Shown piece after piece: positions 36,018 to 47,561 of a stretch of DNA of 64,000 nt. A program made the position numbers and the translations under genes. The DNA lies in NCBI GenBank assembly GCA_958298945.1, contig OY282609.1, positions 30,043,212 to 30,107,211 on the forward strand, read 5' to 3'. The notes under the pieces were generated by a model. That model was not told the DNA's origin, searched no databases, and saw nothing but the letters and a program-made list of their open reading frames with translations. The stretch is from Atherix ibis. Its lineage: Eukaryota; Arthropoda; Insecta; Diptera; Athericidae. Each line of letters begins with the position of its first letter. The first letter of the stretch is position 1.

Positions 36018-36830
36018 TAAATCCCACCACATATTATACACTTGTGCCAAAGTTTTTTCCAATCGTCGAGGCACTTCAAAAAATATTTTTTGTGTTCTTG
36101 TTCAGCTCCTCCTTCGATGTCGTTCAACTCCTCCTTCTTTATCTCCTCAATCGTAGCGTAGCGTCGTCCTTTCATGGGGCTTTGCAGTTTCGGCAACAAG
36201 AAAAAGTCACAGGAGGCCATATCTGGGGAACACGGTGGCTGCGGCATTATTACTGTTTTGTTTTTGGCCAAAAATGGTAAAAGCCAATTTTTGTTCTTCC
36301 ACAAATCCGGGTATTTCTGGCGGATTGCTTTGCGCAACCTGCGCATAACTTGCAGGTAATATTCCTTATTGACCGTTTACCCTGTGGCAAGAACTCATGA
36401 TGCACCACGCTCCTGCAATCGAAGAAACAGTAAGCTAAACCTTCACATTCGACCGAACTTGGCGCTTTTTCCGTTTTGCTTTCATTAGAATGATTGAGCT
36501 TTGGCTTCCACGTCATAACCATAAACCTATGATTCGTCACCAGTTATAACCCTCTGGAGCAAATTTGGGTTGTCGCGGACAGAGTCCAGCAGCTCCTTAG
36601 CAATGTTAATGCGATGCTGTTTTTGGTCGAAATTAAGCAAAAATCGAAGACGAGCCAAAACACGTGCAAGCAAAGCAGCTGTCAAAAATTAACTGAACAT
36701 TCAAAATGGCCGAACTTGTCAGCATAAGAGGGAGACATGAGTACCAACATAACGCCACAAAAAAAATCGAAAATCGAATATACGTAACCCGTGGAAATTC
36801 AAAATGGCGATACTTTTTTAAAAGACCTCG
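36018..36830 (-). mobile_element. Family D mariner, deleted and 3'-truncated (D6)
   Basis: The 5' end lies at the right (GGCGATACTTTTTTAAAAGA then CCTCG, TA at 36831). Reading leftward, after the leader the sequence jumps from GATTTTTGC to AATTTCGACCAAAAACAGC, removing about 370 bp of DNA-binding region. It then covers NIAKELLDSVRDNPNLLQRV and DCRSVVHHEFLPQGK, loses the LHHDN segment through the same short deletion as D1, D3 and D4 (near 36280), and includes PCSPDMASCDFFLLPKLQ with the third Asp. The 3' inverted end is missing. Confidence 0.85.
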
Positions 36831-36832
36831 TA

Positions 36833-39764
36833 TTAAAGCTTCTATTTTTGATCCACCAAAGAAAGATTTTTTGCTTAACGGCAGACATCAAAAGTGCGCG
36901 AATTAAGTTTTAGCTTAGTGCGAATGAAGTGATTTTTGGTAGTTTATAAAACCTTTAGAAAATTTTGGGAAGTCTCACAAAAAATTTACCTACCTTCTGA
37001 TTTTGGACAGTTTATAAAAGTAGCTACCTATTTAGGTAGACAACCTAAGGGCATCTGTCAGCTCCAATTTTTGTAGCTTAGTAACTTATTTTCAAGACAC
37101 CATTTCGCAACAACAAAATATTCTTACAAAGAAAATATTAATTACATTAAGTAAGTTGCGCTAGTATTCTAAAGGACGAAGAACCTTCCCTCTGCAAGAT
37201 AGGACCAGCCTGATTGAAATGCTTAAACATTTATTGCTAACTGATATTTTGTGTATTTTAGCAAGCTGTATTGAATGCTTTCCTGAGGTAAAATTTCTAA
37301 AAAAGCAACATAAGCGCTCCGGGGATAGTATGAGTACATTCCATTATCGGATAGTTGGAAGTTTGGCATTTTAGAAAGAAAACTTCTTTATTGTGGTGGA
37401 GATTTGGGGGGAAAAGCAGGGATAGTTACTTTTTGAGTAAATAGTAAACACTTAATCTGGAAAAGCAATCGTTTTGAAGTAATACAAGTTATAAGTCTTA
37501 CGTAGAGTGAAATATTAATTTTTGAAGACAAGTTCAATGCGGAAATAACACCAGAACCAAAAAAAATTTATTGCCGATTACTGACCTCAATCAGAAAGGA
37601 GGAGATCCACTAAAGAAAATTCGTGTAAACTACCTTTACCCGAAGTTTTTTTTTTAACTGAATGCACTACAATCCAACAATCCACCATTACCTAATGATT
37701 GGTATCTACAGTAAATAAACAAGTAGTTTCTACAATAAATATTACGAAAACTGACAGTGCGGAATTGTCAAAAGTTTCAAATCTGAACAAGCGCACAAAG
37801 CTACACGTCAACAAAGTATACATACGTGTAGCGCCGGAATCGAAAAATCATGTCGGAATCAAAAATCAAAATCGACATCGAAATCGAATTGTAGTCTCGT
37901 TATTGAAGGCGGAAGCGAAATAATGAATCTTATGTAAAAGTCCACTGGAAAATTTTGATTTATCTTCTCATCTCGCATACGATCGTTTTCGGAAATGATT
38001 TCACCATTTCGAGACGAATGCATTTCTATTTCCCTCCGCGAGGCACAGTGGTACTATCCGCGGAAGTGCATTCTTCGGACAATTAAATGCGATTGGAAAT
38101 CATGAAAACACACTAATATACTATCCCGAAAGCAAGCAAGCAGGTAATTATGTAAAGAAGTAAGGGTCAGGGAAGATTTCATGCCATCCTGTCGATATTT
38201 TAATTACTTTCGGATTGTTTCTCCCATCAATGAAATTCATAGGGGCACATGGTTCAATCTCGTAACAGTTGACTCTTATTGTCATGGCACCAAGTGTCAA
38301 CCCTGCGAATCGCTATGACCACCATCAGAAACTATGAAACGGTAAGTACATTGTGACTGATCGGCAGCAGTACCTTGCACGCGGAATTTCCTACTTTTGT
38401 GGTATTCACTCTTTTAGTTACAAAAGTATACAAAAACCCCAACAACTATAGGGTACGTACATTGTCATCATCATCATCATCATCATTACCATCGCCATTA
38501 CCATCACCATCCTCATCATTATCTATCATAGCATTCAGCAGCATTGAAAGAGTTGAAGAGGAAAAAAAATCGCTTCTAAAAAGTAAAATAACTCCGAGAG
38601 TAGTGGTTTTTTTTTGAACAATTTTCCGAAAGACGATAGATTCATGGGAATATGACATTTTAGAAAGTCTCGTCTTTTACTACATCTGCGATTTTTCTTA
38701 TTTCTTATTTGCAACCAAATATGCGGCATTCAATCGACAAAAATGATATAATAAGTGTACATGCCTCAAATGTACTCGTCTCCTTAGCCAAAATACCATG
38801 TAAAGATTCGTACGTGCCCTATTGCTCCCCCCTTAACCTGCAGACAGTCTCAAGTAAAAATCGGTTAGCCTAACAAATAGTCTCCATACGAGAGGAGTAC
38901 GTGTATAAGAAAAATTTGCACATAATCGAAGTCGTGAATATTTTCATTTTCAACAAACGATAATACCTACGACAAGATTACAAAAATAACTACGATGGGT
39001 ACTAAAAGGCTAAAGGCGATCCTTAATTTTGGCAAAAACCTTCCAGTCTATTTATTATTTGTGGGGCATGTGAGAATAAAATCCAAATTTTTTATTTGTG
39101 GTCAAAGTTTTACCTGAAAAAAAAGTACGAGTACATGCTGCGTTATGTAATAATTGCGATTTTTTTCTTTTTGGATTTTTGCATCATGTGAGCAAGTACT
39201 ACCTGAGATATTATTAAATACCAAAATGACTATCATTGCGCATGACTTTTTGTCGACAGATACACTTGCTGTCATCTCACATGATTTTCAGTTTTTTTCT
39301 TCTCTTTAATATTGTATTAATTGTCATTAAGTAATGTGAAAATTTTTATGATTTCAAAAAACTACAAAGAATCTTTCTCCAAAAGGAACTGTATGTACGT
39401 TACAAAGCAAATTTCATTTGAGCGAACTCATCCTAAGCTTGGAGCTTCTTTTTCCTTCACTGATGAACTCATCAATCGCACAGAAAATTATTCAAAAAAA
39501 TATCCTAAAAGTATTAGAAAAACAAATTTATTAAAATTTTTAAGATCTTTAAAAAAATAGAAACTAAATTGACAGAAAAATTATAATTTATGAGCAAACT
39601 TTTCCAAAATCAAGTTCACATCCAAACTTTGAGATAGAAAAAAAAACACGGATAATTTTTGAAAAAAATACTATGAAAAAAATAATTTGGAAAACTGTTT
39701 AAGAAAAAAATGTTTAGAAAATTGTTCAGAATAAAATTCACAATAAACTTTAAAAAAAATAAAT
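36833..39764. other. Stretch without recognisable genes
   Basis: Contains a (TCA)n-type microsatellite at 38463-38520, which produces a serine-rich frame on + and an acidic frame on -. Other open frames (37699-37923, 39321-39560) show no recognisable features. Confidence 0.5.
38463..38520. repeat. (TCA)n microsatellite, partly interrupted
   Basis: TCATCATCATCATCATCATC followed by interrupted CAT/CCATCG/CCATCACCATCCTCATCA units. Confidence 0.9.
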
Positions 39765-40075
39765 TGACTGGTGTTCCACGGGGAAGTATAATTTGGGCTC
39801 ATTTTCTACAACATTTATACATCTGATATCCTAAATAGAATTAAAAGACGATGCCTTCAATAACTTTGACTTGTAGACAAATGTTCTAAACATACTATAG
39901 ACAGCAAAATACTTTTAGACAATGCCCTACTGAAACCAATATGGACTTACGAACTAGAACTCTGGAATCCTACTTAGCCATACAATTCCCGTCGAATGCA
40001 ATCTTTTCAATCAAAAATACTCCGTACAATTGTCGACGCTCCCTTTTATGTTTCACAGGAGAAAACAAACATTTT
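39765..40075 (+). mobile_element. Jockey-like LINE fragment
   Basis: LTGVPRGSIIWAHFLQHLYI at about 39766 corresponds to the AGVPQGSILGP box of the Jockey-like LINE at 46.2 kb. Then CTTTGACTTGTAGACAAATG and ACTATAGACAGCAAAATACT match 46.57-46.61 kb almost base for base, up to ATTGTCGACGCTCCCTTTTA. Part of the palm is missing in between. Non-coding. Confidence 0.8.
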
Positions 40076-40719
40076 CACGAAAAAATTTTGGGCTAAGAAA
40101 AAGGTAAATCCTTAAAAACTTAACAACAAGGATGTTGAATTGTCTTGGATTTAAGGCCATTTGGCAATTGTAGGCAATGAGCAGATTGATCATCTGGCGG
40201 AGAAAACTCTCCGTCGCCCGGTGTTGATAGCAGTTCCTAATTTGCCCCAGCTGCTAATCAAACGACACCTGACACCTTTGACCATTCGTAGACACACGGA
40301 CTGGACAAGTACTGAAAGTTTTTTTTCCTTTAACCGAACTAGTCTACTCGGCCTTACTCAAACATCGAGTACGGAAACTGCTTAGAATCCCGATCGGATA
40401 TTCTATTCTGCTCTCACACATAATTTCCTATTCGAATACCATCCTCTTCCCATTTGTCCTTCCTTTGACGTTCAACACACTATCCCTTATCTTCCATTTT
40501 GAAGCTCATAGATTCCTAAATAGCTTGTTCAAGTCCTCTTTTCAATTTCTTAAAAATACTAACATGCTCACCAAAATCCTAACACCTATAAGTGGTCCAT
40601 CCAACTAACCAAAGACTGATTTCATCTAATCTACACACTGACAGGTTTCCAAATGGCCTGATGGTCGTAACGCTGAATTGTGGCCCAGGAAGCTTACGTA
40701 CAAACAAAGAAACGAAAAA
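40076..40719 (+). mobile_element. I-like LINE 3' remnant (RNase H end)
   Basis: VELSWI*GHLAIVGNEQIDHL near 40136 is the end of an RNase H domain (GNE with the last catalytic position kept). It is followed by RRPVLIAVPNLPQLLIKRHL and RRHTDWTSTESFFSFNRTSL, parallel to RRYDDWINSDTFLSTHW at 59 kb, and THNFLFEYHPLPICPSF. The 3' end (AAATGGCCTGATGGTCGTAA...TGTGGCCC then CAAACAAAGAAACG) matches the conserved tail of this LINE. Stops at 40382 and later. Confidence 0.82.
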
Positions 40720-40915
40720 TTCGGATTCCTAAGCCGACTCACACTCGGTAGGTAGCGGGTTCGATTCCCGCTGCCGCCATCTCGGCATTGGTGCCGGGGT
40801 GAGAGGCCGACTACAAGCCTTATATATATATATATGTAGTCCGTAGGGTCCCCCAACGTCACTGGGGGTTGCTTTGCTAGCCTGATAAGCCGCAAGCTAT
40901 AAAAAAAACACCTTA
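40720..40915 (+). mobile_element. tRNA-like SINE fragment
   Basis: Bases 40754-40772 form a perfect T-arm (AGCGGGTTCGATTCCCGCT) containing a Pol III B box GGTTCGATTCC at 40758-40768, followed by GCCGCCA. Upstream, TCGGATTCCTAAGCCGA (40721-40737) folds like an anticodon arm with loop TTCCTAA. No matching 5' acceptor strand or A box lies upstream, so it is not a complete tRNA. A non-tRNA tail with (TA)n and a short hairpin (GGGTCCCCCAAC...CTGGGGGTT) continues to an A-rich end at about 40911. The left part may have been lost against the LINE tail. Confidence 0.6.
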
Positions 40916-40919
40916 TCAA

Positions 40920-41720
40920 GAAACAGCACAAGAAGAAGCATCCGGACCATACCTCAGGCAAAAAAGATGCGTATCGGCGCCACCTGCGAGAGGCCCTTGA
41001 TGATACACGCTACCTAAGTTGAAGATGTCGAAAAGTTCTGTTACCTTGGCAGCATGCTCAGCAAGGATGGTGGAACTGAAACACACATCCAAACGCGCAT
41101 CAACAAGGCGCGACAAGCGCACACCTCACTTGGGAACGTATGGCGTTCCAACCACCTCTCCATAGCACTCAAACTTCGAATATTCAGTTCAAACGTCAAG
41201 CCAGTCCTGCTGTACGGCTGCGAAACATGGAAAGTAACCGACAGCACGACTCGTAAGCCTCAAACATTTGTGAACAGATGCTTGAGGCGGATAAGCAAGA
41301 TCTTCTGGCCGAACTGGATAACGAACGATGAGCTGCTTCTTCTCACGAAGTAAATACCCCTGCTAGCTGACATCAAACGCAGGAAATGGAGTTGGATTGG
41401 CCGCACCTTGCGAAAACCACCTACGGACATAGCAAGGATGGCACTAGATTGGAACCCACAGGGCAATCGCAGCAGAGGACGACCAAAGACCACTTGGAGA
41501 AGATCAGTCGAGCGCGAACACCAACAAATTGGCAAGTCATGGTCGGAAGTGAAAAGGCGAGCCCAAGACAGAAGCAGATGGAGAGAGTTCACAGAGTCTC
41601 TAGTGCCGCTATATGCTCCATAGGAGCGACTGTGTCTCATGTCTATGTGTATAAATGCATATATGGTAAAAATTGTACAATAACGTAGAAATGAAAAACC
41701 TGTCAAATAAAAAAAAAAAA
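40920..41720 (+). pseudogene. RTE-like LINE 3' end
   Basis: C-terminal reverse-transcriptase region: VEKFCYLGSMLSKDGGTETH from about 41030, NKARQAHTSLGNVWRSNHLS, KLRIFSSNVKPVLLYGCETW, FVNRCLRRISKIFWPNWITN. After a stop at 41351 and a frameshift comes GRTLRKPPTDIARMALDWNP, QGNRSRGRPKTTWRRSVERE and DRSRWREFTESLVPLYAP, ending at the natural stop at 41623. A poly(A) tail is at 41709-41720. The YADD box and everything upstream are missing (5' truncation). This is a different lineage from the 28.7 kb LINE. Confidence 0.88.
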
Positions 41721-41810
41721 GTCGGACGTGGAATGTAAACTTTACAAAAAGAAATTCAAAAAGAAAATCTGGATTAAGTAGAATTCGTTTAGGATACGTA
41801 AGGTAGTATA

Positions 41811-43067
41811 GGGTGGTCCATCTAGCGGTTCCATTTTGACCTACTATTTATATTAAGTACTAGAGTGTTAAATGTCAACGCGAATTGACAGATTATTAGT
41901 TGAAAGTCAGAATTTTACGAAATGGTAATCCATACGCTCGAACACAAATGGGAAATATTGAGAACTTACTTCCAAAGTGGTGAGTCTTCAACGCAAACTG
42001 TGAGAAATTTAAAAAAAAATGAGCAAAGATCGAATGCCATCACTTCAACTTGTGGACAAATTCGTGAAGGGAGTTCGCGAAACTGGTTTGTCGGTTGCCA
42101 AAGCAATTCGTTCCCGCTCTAATACAGGGCGTACGACCGAGAATATTACCGCCGTTGCTGAAAATGTCAGTGATCATCCATCAACATCAACTCGTCACCG
42201 TTCTCAGGAATTGAAGATTTCTCGCATTTCTCTGTTGAGAATTTTGCACAAAGACCTCGGTATGAAAGCTTACAAAGTTCAATTAGTCCAACAGCTAAGG
42301 CCGCATAACCATCCGATGCGTTTTCGGTTTGCCGAATGGGCTCAAAATCAATTGGCCGAAGATGAGCATTTTTACCGAACAATCATATTTTCGGATGAGG
42401 CCCATTTCCACCTCGGTGGGTATGTCAACAAACAAAATTGTCGCATCTGGGGCTCAGAAAATCCATACGTCACCATGGAAAAGCCATGGAGGCATCATTG
42501 GCCCGTTTTTCTTCGAAAACGATGAAGGAGCCGCCGTTACGGTCAATGGTGAGCGCTATCGTAGCATGCTCAACGAATTTTTGTTTCCAAAAGTTGAAAA
42601 GAATGGCATGAACGACATTTGGTTTCAACAGGACGGGGCCACTTGCCACACAGCCAACGTAACAATCCAACTTTTGGGCACTGCTTTCGAAAACCAAATA
42701 ACCAGCCGAAATTCTGATGTCAATTGGCCGCCTCGAAGCTATGATTTGAGCCCGTTGGATTATTTTCTGTGGGGAGCCGTTAAGTATAAATGTTACGCAA
42801 GCCATCCAGAGACAATTGAGGCCTTTAAACACGAAATCAAAATTGCCATTGAAGAGATACAGGCCCGGACAATCGAAAATGTATTGAAAAATTGGGTCGA
42901 GCGATTGGAGTACTGTACCGCCAGCCGTGGCAGTCATTTAAATGATGTTGTGTTTCATTCTTAAATTTCAAGTTTCAATCTTTTTAATAAAACCAGAAAT
43001 TTGAAAAAACCCATTAGTTTTTTTTTAATTTACTTTTTAAAATGGAACTTCTAAATGGTCCATCCTG
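41811..43067 (+). mobile_element. Family B DD41D Tc1/mariner element (B2)
   Basis: 1257 bp with family B ends, TA on both sides. The best-preserved family B copy in the window. Confidence 0.92.
41922..42964 (+). pseudogene. Family B DD41D transposase pseudogene (B2)
   Basis: Start MVIHTLEHKWEILRTYFQSG. A run of nine A near 42011-42019 puts the next part (MSKDRMPSLQLVDKFVK) in another frame. From there the frame is open through the second helix-turn-helix (SQELKISRISLLRILHKDLG) to IIFSDEAHFHLGGYVNKQNC, with the first Asp. A deletion of about 41 bases after VTMEKP shifts the frame again. The remaining part is open to the end with WFQQDGATCHTA, YDLSPLDYFLWGAVK and the C-terminal RGSHLNDVVFHS. 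All three catalytic Asp remain, with 41 residues between the second and third. Only two lesions separate it from a continuous frame. Confidence 0.92.
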
Positions 43068-43069
43068 TA

Positions 43070-44744
43070 GTTTGAATATCTGAGAAATTTTATTCGTACA
43101 GAAAAGTAAAATTTTCAACAAAAAAGATGGCATTTTAAGAATATTTTATTAATTTACGAAAACACTCTAGAATAAGAACATCTAAAATTCTAGAACAATC
43201 ATAAAAAAAAAATGCATTTACTCGAAAAAGAGACCCAATAAACGCGATAAAAAAAAAGTAATTTTTCTAACTCTATATTTTGATGGAAACTTGAGTTTTT
43301 GATGGAAATTTGAGGTCAATTAAATATTTCTCAAAAGTTTTGCTTAAAAATAAAATTGTGAATTAAAAAATTTTTTTTTAGAAAAATAATTTTTAATTAT
43401 TATAATTAAAAAACGTCAGTGAAGATTAAAAAAAAAGCAATAATTTTTCAATTTAATCCAAGAGGACTTAAAAACTTATTCTATTGGACTCTTCTCTAGA
43501 TCAAAAGAACATCAAATACGTATAAATAAATTTATAAACTCAACTCAATAATATTAAATAAAAATGACATATGTTATGGTATTTTCCCATTTGGAATACA
43601 AATTATTCATCTTCCCACATATTCAGTCATCATCTATCTAGTGCCTCTCAAGTAATTTTCCAGTCAATAAAATTATCATTTGCTCAATAGTACAGTATTG
43701 AGTCAAAAATGTAAAAAATAGTAGAAAAATTAAACTTTTAATGAATGCACAATAGGAGCACTTACTCTTAATATGATCATTTCCAATTTGCAAATATAAT
43801 CGAATGGAATGAGGTTAATTAATAAGTCATTTGTTCAACTAGCATATGAGATTCAGAGCTATTTCTAGCCTGTACGAGTCTACAACACAGTACACACAAG
43901 TGCATACAATTGGAATAAATTTAAAAATACTGGACTCTTAGGTGGCTAGGCCAAAAGCACAGAAAATAATAGTCTTGCGAGGTATATCGTCGTGTTTTTA
44001 TATTATTCAATTTTTCTTTGCTAATTTTTTGTTATTTTTACGTGTACTTTACAATAAGAAAACGGCAACTTTTGTATTCAAACACAGCACACCCGATATT
44101 ATGAATAAAATATTGAATATTGAATAGGTTCTCAATACGAGCAAAATTCACTGCTGCAACACGACTTCCAATTCTTCTCACTAATCTACGGCTTAACAAA
44201 TCAATTTAATTCGATTGGCTTAAGAAACCGACTGACAACAATTGTTATTGGAAAATTATTTGCATATTCATACGGAATAGCCAAGACAACAAGCTCTCAT
44301 GATACCGGATGGAGGTGATGAATTCATTTACTGGTTACAAATATATAAGATTAACACCAACACCATCTCTTAAACTACCATTATCACCACCAACACCAAT
44401 AACAACAACAACAATCCACAATGTATACAACATGGAAGGTTAATTCGATTGTAGGTCTACACGTACAGTAACAACTAAATTTAGTGGCATAATCAATCGG
44501 CAATTTCGGGCTCGAAATGAACCGCAAAAATGAATTATAGGCAATTGGGTTTGCGTACTTGACATGCCACAAAAGCACGTGCAAATCACGTTTCATGGAA
44601 GATTTTTTTTTGCTGGTCACGTGATGGACCACAATTTAAAATTTTAAAATAAAAACGATTATCAATAAAGAATTTCTCAACAATACCAAATAATTTTCGG
44701 TCCCAAAGCCCTCATAATCCAGGAAATGTGGAAGTTTTCAGAAC
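43070..44744. other. AT-rich stretch without recognisable genes
   Basis: Contains CAA/CCA-type simple sequence at about 44358-44420. No gene or mobile element was recognised. Confidence 0.5.
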
Positions 44745-47084
44745 CAAAATAGGGCAGGCAATTTATGAACTTACTTTATTCAGAACGAATTTGCTTTTGT
44801 GATTCCTTAAAAAGATTTCAAATTCTTTTGATTATCAAGTAATCTCTTCTCCGACTCCCACTTACTGGCCAACTTCCCGTTCTAAGCTCCCTGACATTCT
44901 AGATTACTTTATAACTAGTCACATGAATTCCTCCAACATTAATGTTAATTCACTCCTAGATCTTAACTCCGATCATAGCCCTGTTCTACTAGTCCTCGAT
45001 TCCCAATCCACTCCGAAAGTCAATGCGCCGAGACTTATTAATGGACCAATTGATTGGGAATTAATCAAACAATATATTGACGAGCATTTAGACTTACGAC
45101 AAAGCTTAAGAACTAGATGACGTGCTACACAAGTTTACATGTTTATTACAAAACGCTACAGCCTTTTCGCAAAAAAGTAAAAACCCAAAACCTACACAAA
45201 ACCTGACAATTCAATCATTAACAATTAGGCGTCTTATTGCAGAAAAACGAAACGCAAGAGCTCATTGGCAACATACAAGAATGACCAGCGACAAAACCAA
45301 ACTGAACAAACTGCAAAAAGAACTACATGACAAAATCACTAAATACAATACAGAACGTTTTAGAAATTACACTTCAACCCTAACGAAAAACAGAACTTTG
45401 TGGACTGCTACAGGACAAATACTATCTTATAGAAAAACAAAGCACCCTTTACGAAAAACTGACGGAATCTGGGCCAAAACGGACATACATAAAGCAGACG
45501 CTTTTGCTGAACACCTTGCACAAACATTTACTCCACATGAGGACATTTAGACAGGACTCATTGCACTACAATTGAGACGGAACTATCCATTCCTTTACCC
45601 ATTAGTCTTCCCCCTAAGGCAATCACTCCTTCCGAAGTTGCCAATTTAATCAAGCTCCTTCCCAAAAATAAAGCTCCTGGCTATGATCTGATTACCTCCA
45701 ATATACTCCAACAACTCCCTAAAAGAGCAATAGTTTTCCTTGCCACAATATATAACTCCATCCTTAGAACAACACATTTCCCAATCTTCTGGAAATTTGC
45801 CATCATTAAAATGATCCCTAAGCCCAATAAACCAATAAACCGCCCCACTTCCTGCAGGCCAATAAGTCTCCTTCCACTACTCTCAAAAATCTTTGAAAAA
45901 ATCCTCCTTCGCCGCTTACATCCTCTACTCGAATCTTCAAATTTAATTCCTAATCAACAATTTGGTTTCCGCGCCGAACACTCCACTACCCAGCAGTGTC
46001 ATCGAGTTGTCGATTTCATTGCATCCTCTTTAGAAAGAAAAGAGTACTAGGTCAAGCTTTTGATAGACTTTGGCACCCGGGTCTACTCTGGACACTCAAG
46101 AGGTTCCTTCCTTTCACCTATTTCCTAGTCCTAAGATCATTCCTTTTCAACCGAGACTTCCAAGTAAATGAATCCAACGACCTCTCCAATATCTCTCCGA
46201 TAAAGGCTGGGGTTCCTCAGGGGAGAATACTTGGACCCATCCTCTACAAAATTTACACATCCGATATCCCAATTTGCTTTGCATCTAGCGAAATCCCCAA
46301 CATGCTTCCGAAACTCTCCAAATACAAATCCAAACCCTCCAGAACTGGATTACTAGATGGAGAATAAAAGTCAATGAACGTAAAGCTACCCAGGTAACTT
46401 TCACTCTCCGTCGTGAGTCATGCCCTCCCATATACCTTTATGACAGTGCCATACCTCAACACACCGAAGCTCGGTACCTAGGACTGCACTTAGACAAACG
46501 CTTGACATGGAACCCACATACAAGACTTAAAAGACAAGAACTAAAAAGACGTTACCTTAAACTACTTTGACTTCTAGACAAACGTTCCAAACTTACTATA
46601 GACAGCAAAGTTCTGTAATACAATACCTTACTGAAACCCATATGGACATACGGACTAGAACTCTGGGGATCTACTAAGCCTTCTAATTCCCGTCGAATCC
46701 AATCCCTTCAAACAAAAATACTACGTACAATTGTCGATGCCACCTTTTATGTTCGCAATACTGTTATTCATCGTAATCTTAAAGTCCCATTTCTTTTTGA
46801 CGTGACTGTTTCTCGTTATAAAAAGTTCCGTTCCCTTGTCCTCAATCATAATAATCCTCTTGTTCAAGAACTATCCTCCACTTCCTTTCCTAAAAATACC
46901 CATCGAAGACTTTAGCGTCACTGGTCGCGTGATTTACTAAAATACTGAGGCTTAACAGAAACACACGCTACCAGGAGGAACTTCATTGGATGTTTACTTC
47001 CCACAACCTTTCAAGCTAATTAATACTATTGCTCAAATTTGCTTATTTCTATGTTGTAGTTGTAAATATCTGTAAAAAAAAAGG
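44745..47084 (+). mobile_element. Jockey-like LINE, 5'-truncated
   Basis: About 2.3 kb covering the end of the endonuclease through the C-terminal region, with a short A run (47074-47082) that may be the 3' tail. It is the longest LINE here. Parts of it match the fragment at 39.8-40.1 kb closely. Confidence 0.85.
44827..46960 (+). pseudogene. Jockey-like LINE endonuclease-reverse transcriptase pseudogene
   Basis: Endonuclease end: VISSPTPTYWP, KLPDILDYFITSHM and LLDLNSDHSPVLLV (the SDH motif). After a stop at 45118 comes the linker (IRRLIAEKRNARAHWQHTRM...HEDI). The reverse transcriptase follows: MIPKPNKPINRPTSCRPISL, LPLLSKIFEKILLRRLHPLL, NQQFGFRAEHSTTQQCHRVV. A frameshift then leads to GQAFDRLWHPGLLWTLKRFL and IKAGVPQGRILGPILYKIYT. 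The YADD active-site box is not visible (CFASSEIPN instead). Then WRIKVNERKATQVTFTLRRE and DSAIPQHTEARYLGLHLDKR, and LKPIWTYGLELWGSTKPSNS in the thumb region. Multiple stops and shifts; dead. Confidence 0.88.
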
Positions 47085-47179
47085 TGTTTAACGCCATTCA
47101 CAGAGAGGAGGACGCTACATTAAACCTACCTAAAGCGCCGGAAAAATTTTTTGGTTTTTTTTTTATAAATTCAATAAAA

Positions 47180-47560
47180 ACCGGGAGTCTGGTCTAGGCC
47201 TGCTGAATTGATCACGTGGGGATCTTCAAGTTCTGCATTCACAGCATGTTCTAAGTGTCCTGGCTAATGCCGTCGCTCCACTGAAAGCAGTTCCTCCATC
47301 GTCTTCTGGGAGCATAAATAAAGCTACTGTAGACTTTGCAGGTTTGATTTTCCTTATCCATACGGATGGAAAGTCCAAGCCACCACAGCCTAGTAAATGT
47401 ATTTTATCAACAAACGGGCGTACACGGTAAGGGCTCCAATATTGCCCATCCTCATATACAGGCCAAAAATTCTTCGAAAGATCCTCGTTTCGGATACGGA
47501 GAAGAATTTACAATAGTTAAGAGGCCAAGCTTTCGAAGAAAACATGAGATTCGGTTTTTT
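47180..47560 (-). pseudogene. RTE-like LINE C-terminal fragment
   Basis: On the minus strand ETRIFRRIFGLYMRMGNIGA (47500-47460) corresponds to the RILRKIFGP...NGEYR block of LINE C-termini. RKVYSSFIYAPRRRWRNCFQ (about 47330-47270) corresponds to the tail just before the end of such proteins. It resembles the 28.7/30.5 kb LINE and the piece at 50.7 kb. Frameshifted and non-functional. Confidence 0.7.
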
Positions 47561-47561
47561 A

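Noticed and set aside
38446..38658. Acidic (Asp-rich) and serine-rich frames
   Set aside because: They are translations of a (TCA)n microsatellite.
40721..40779. A functional tRNA gene
   Set aside because: The T-arm is perfect, but there is no matching 5' acceptor strand, D-arm or A box; better explained as a SINE fragment.
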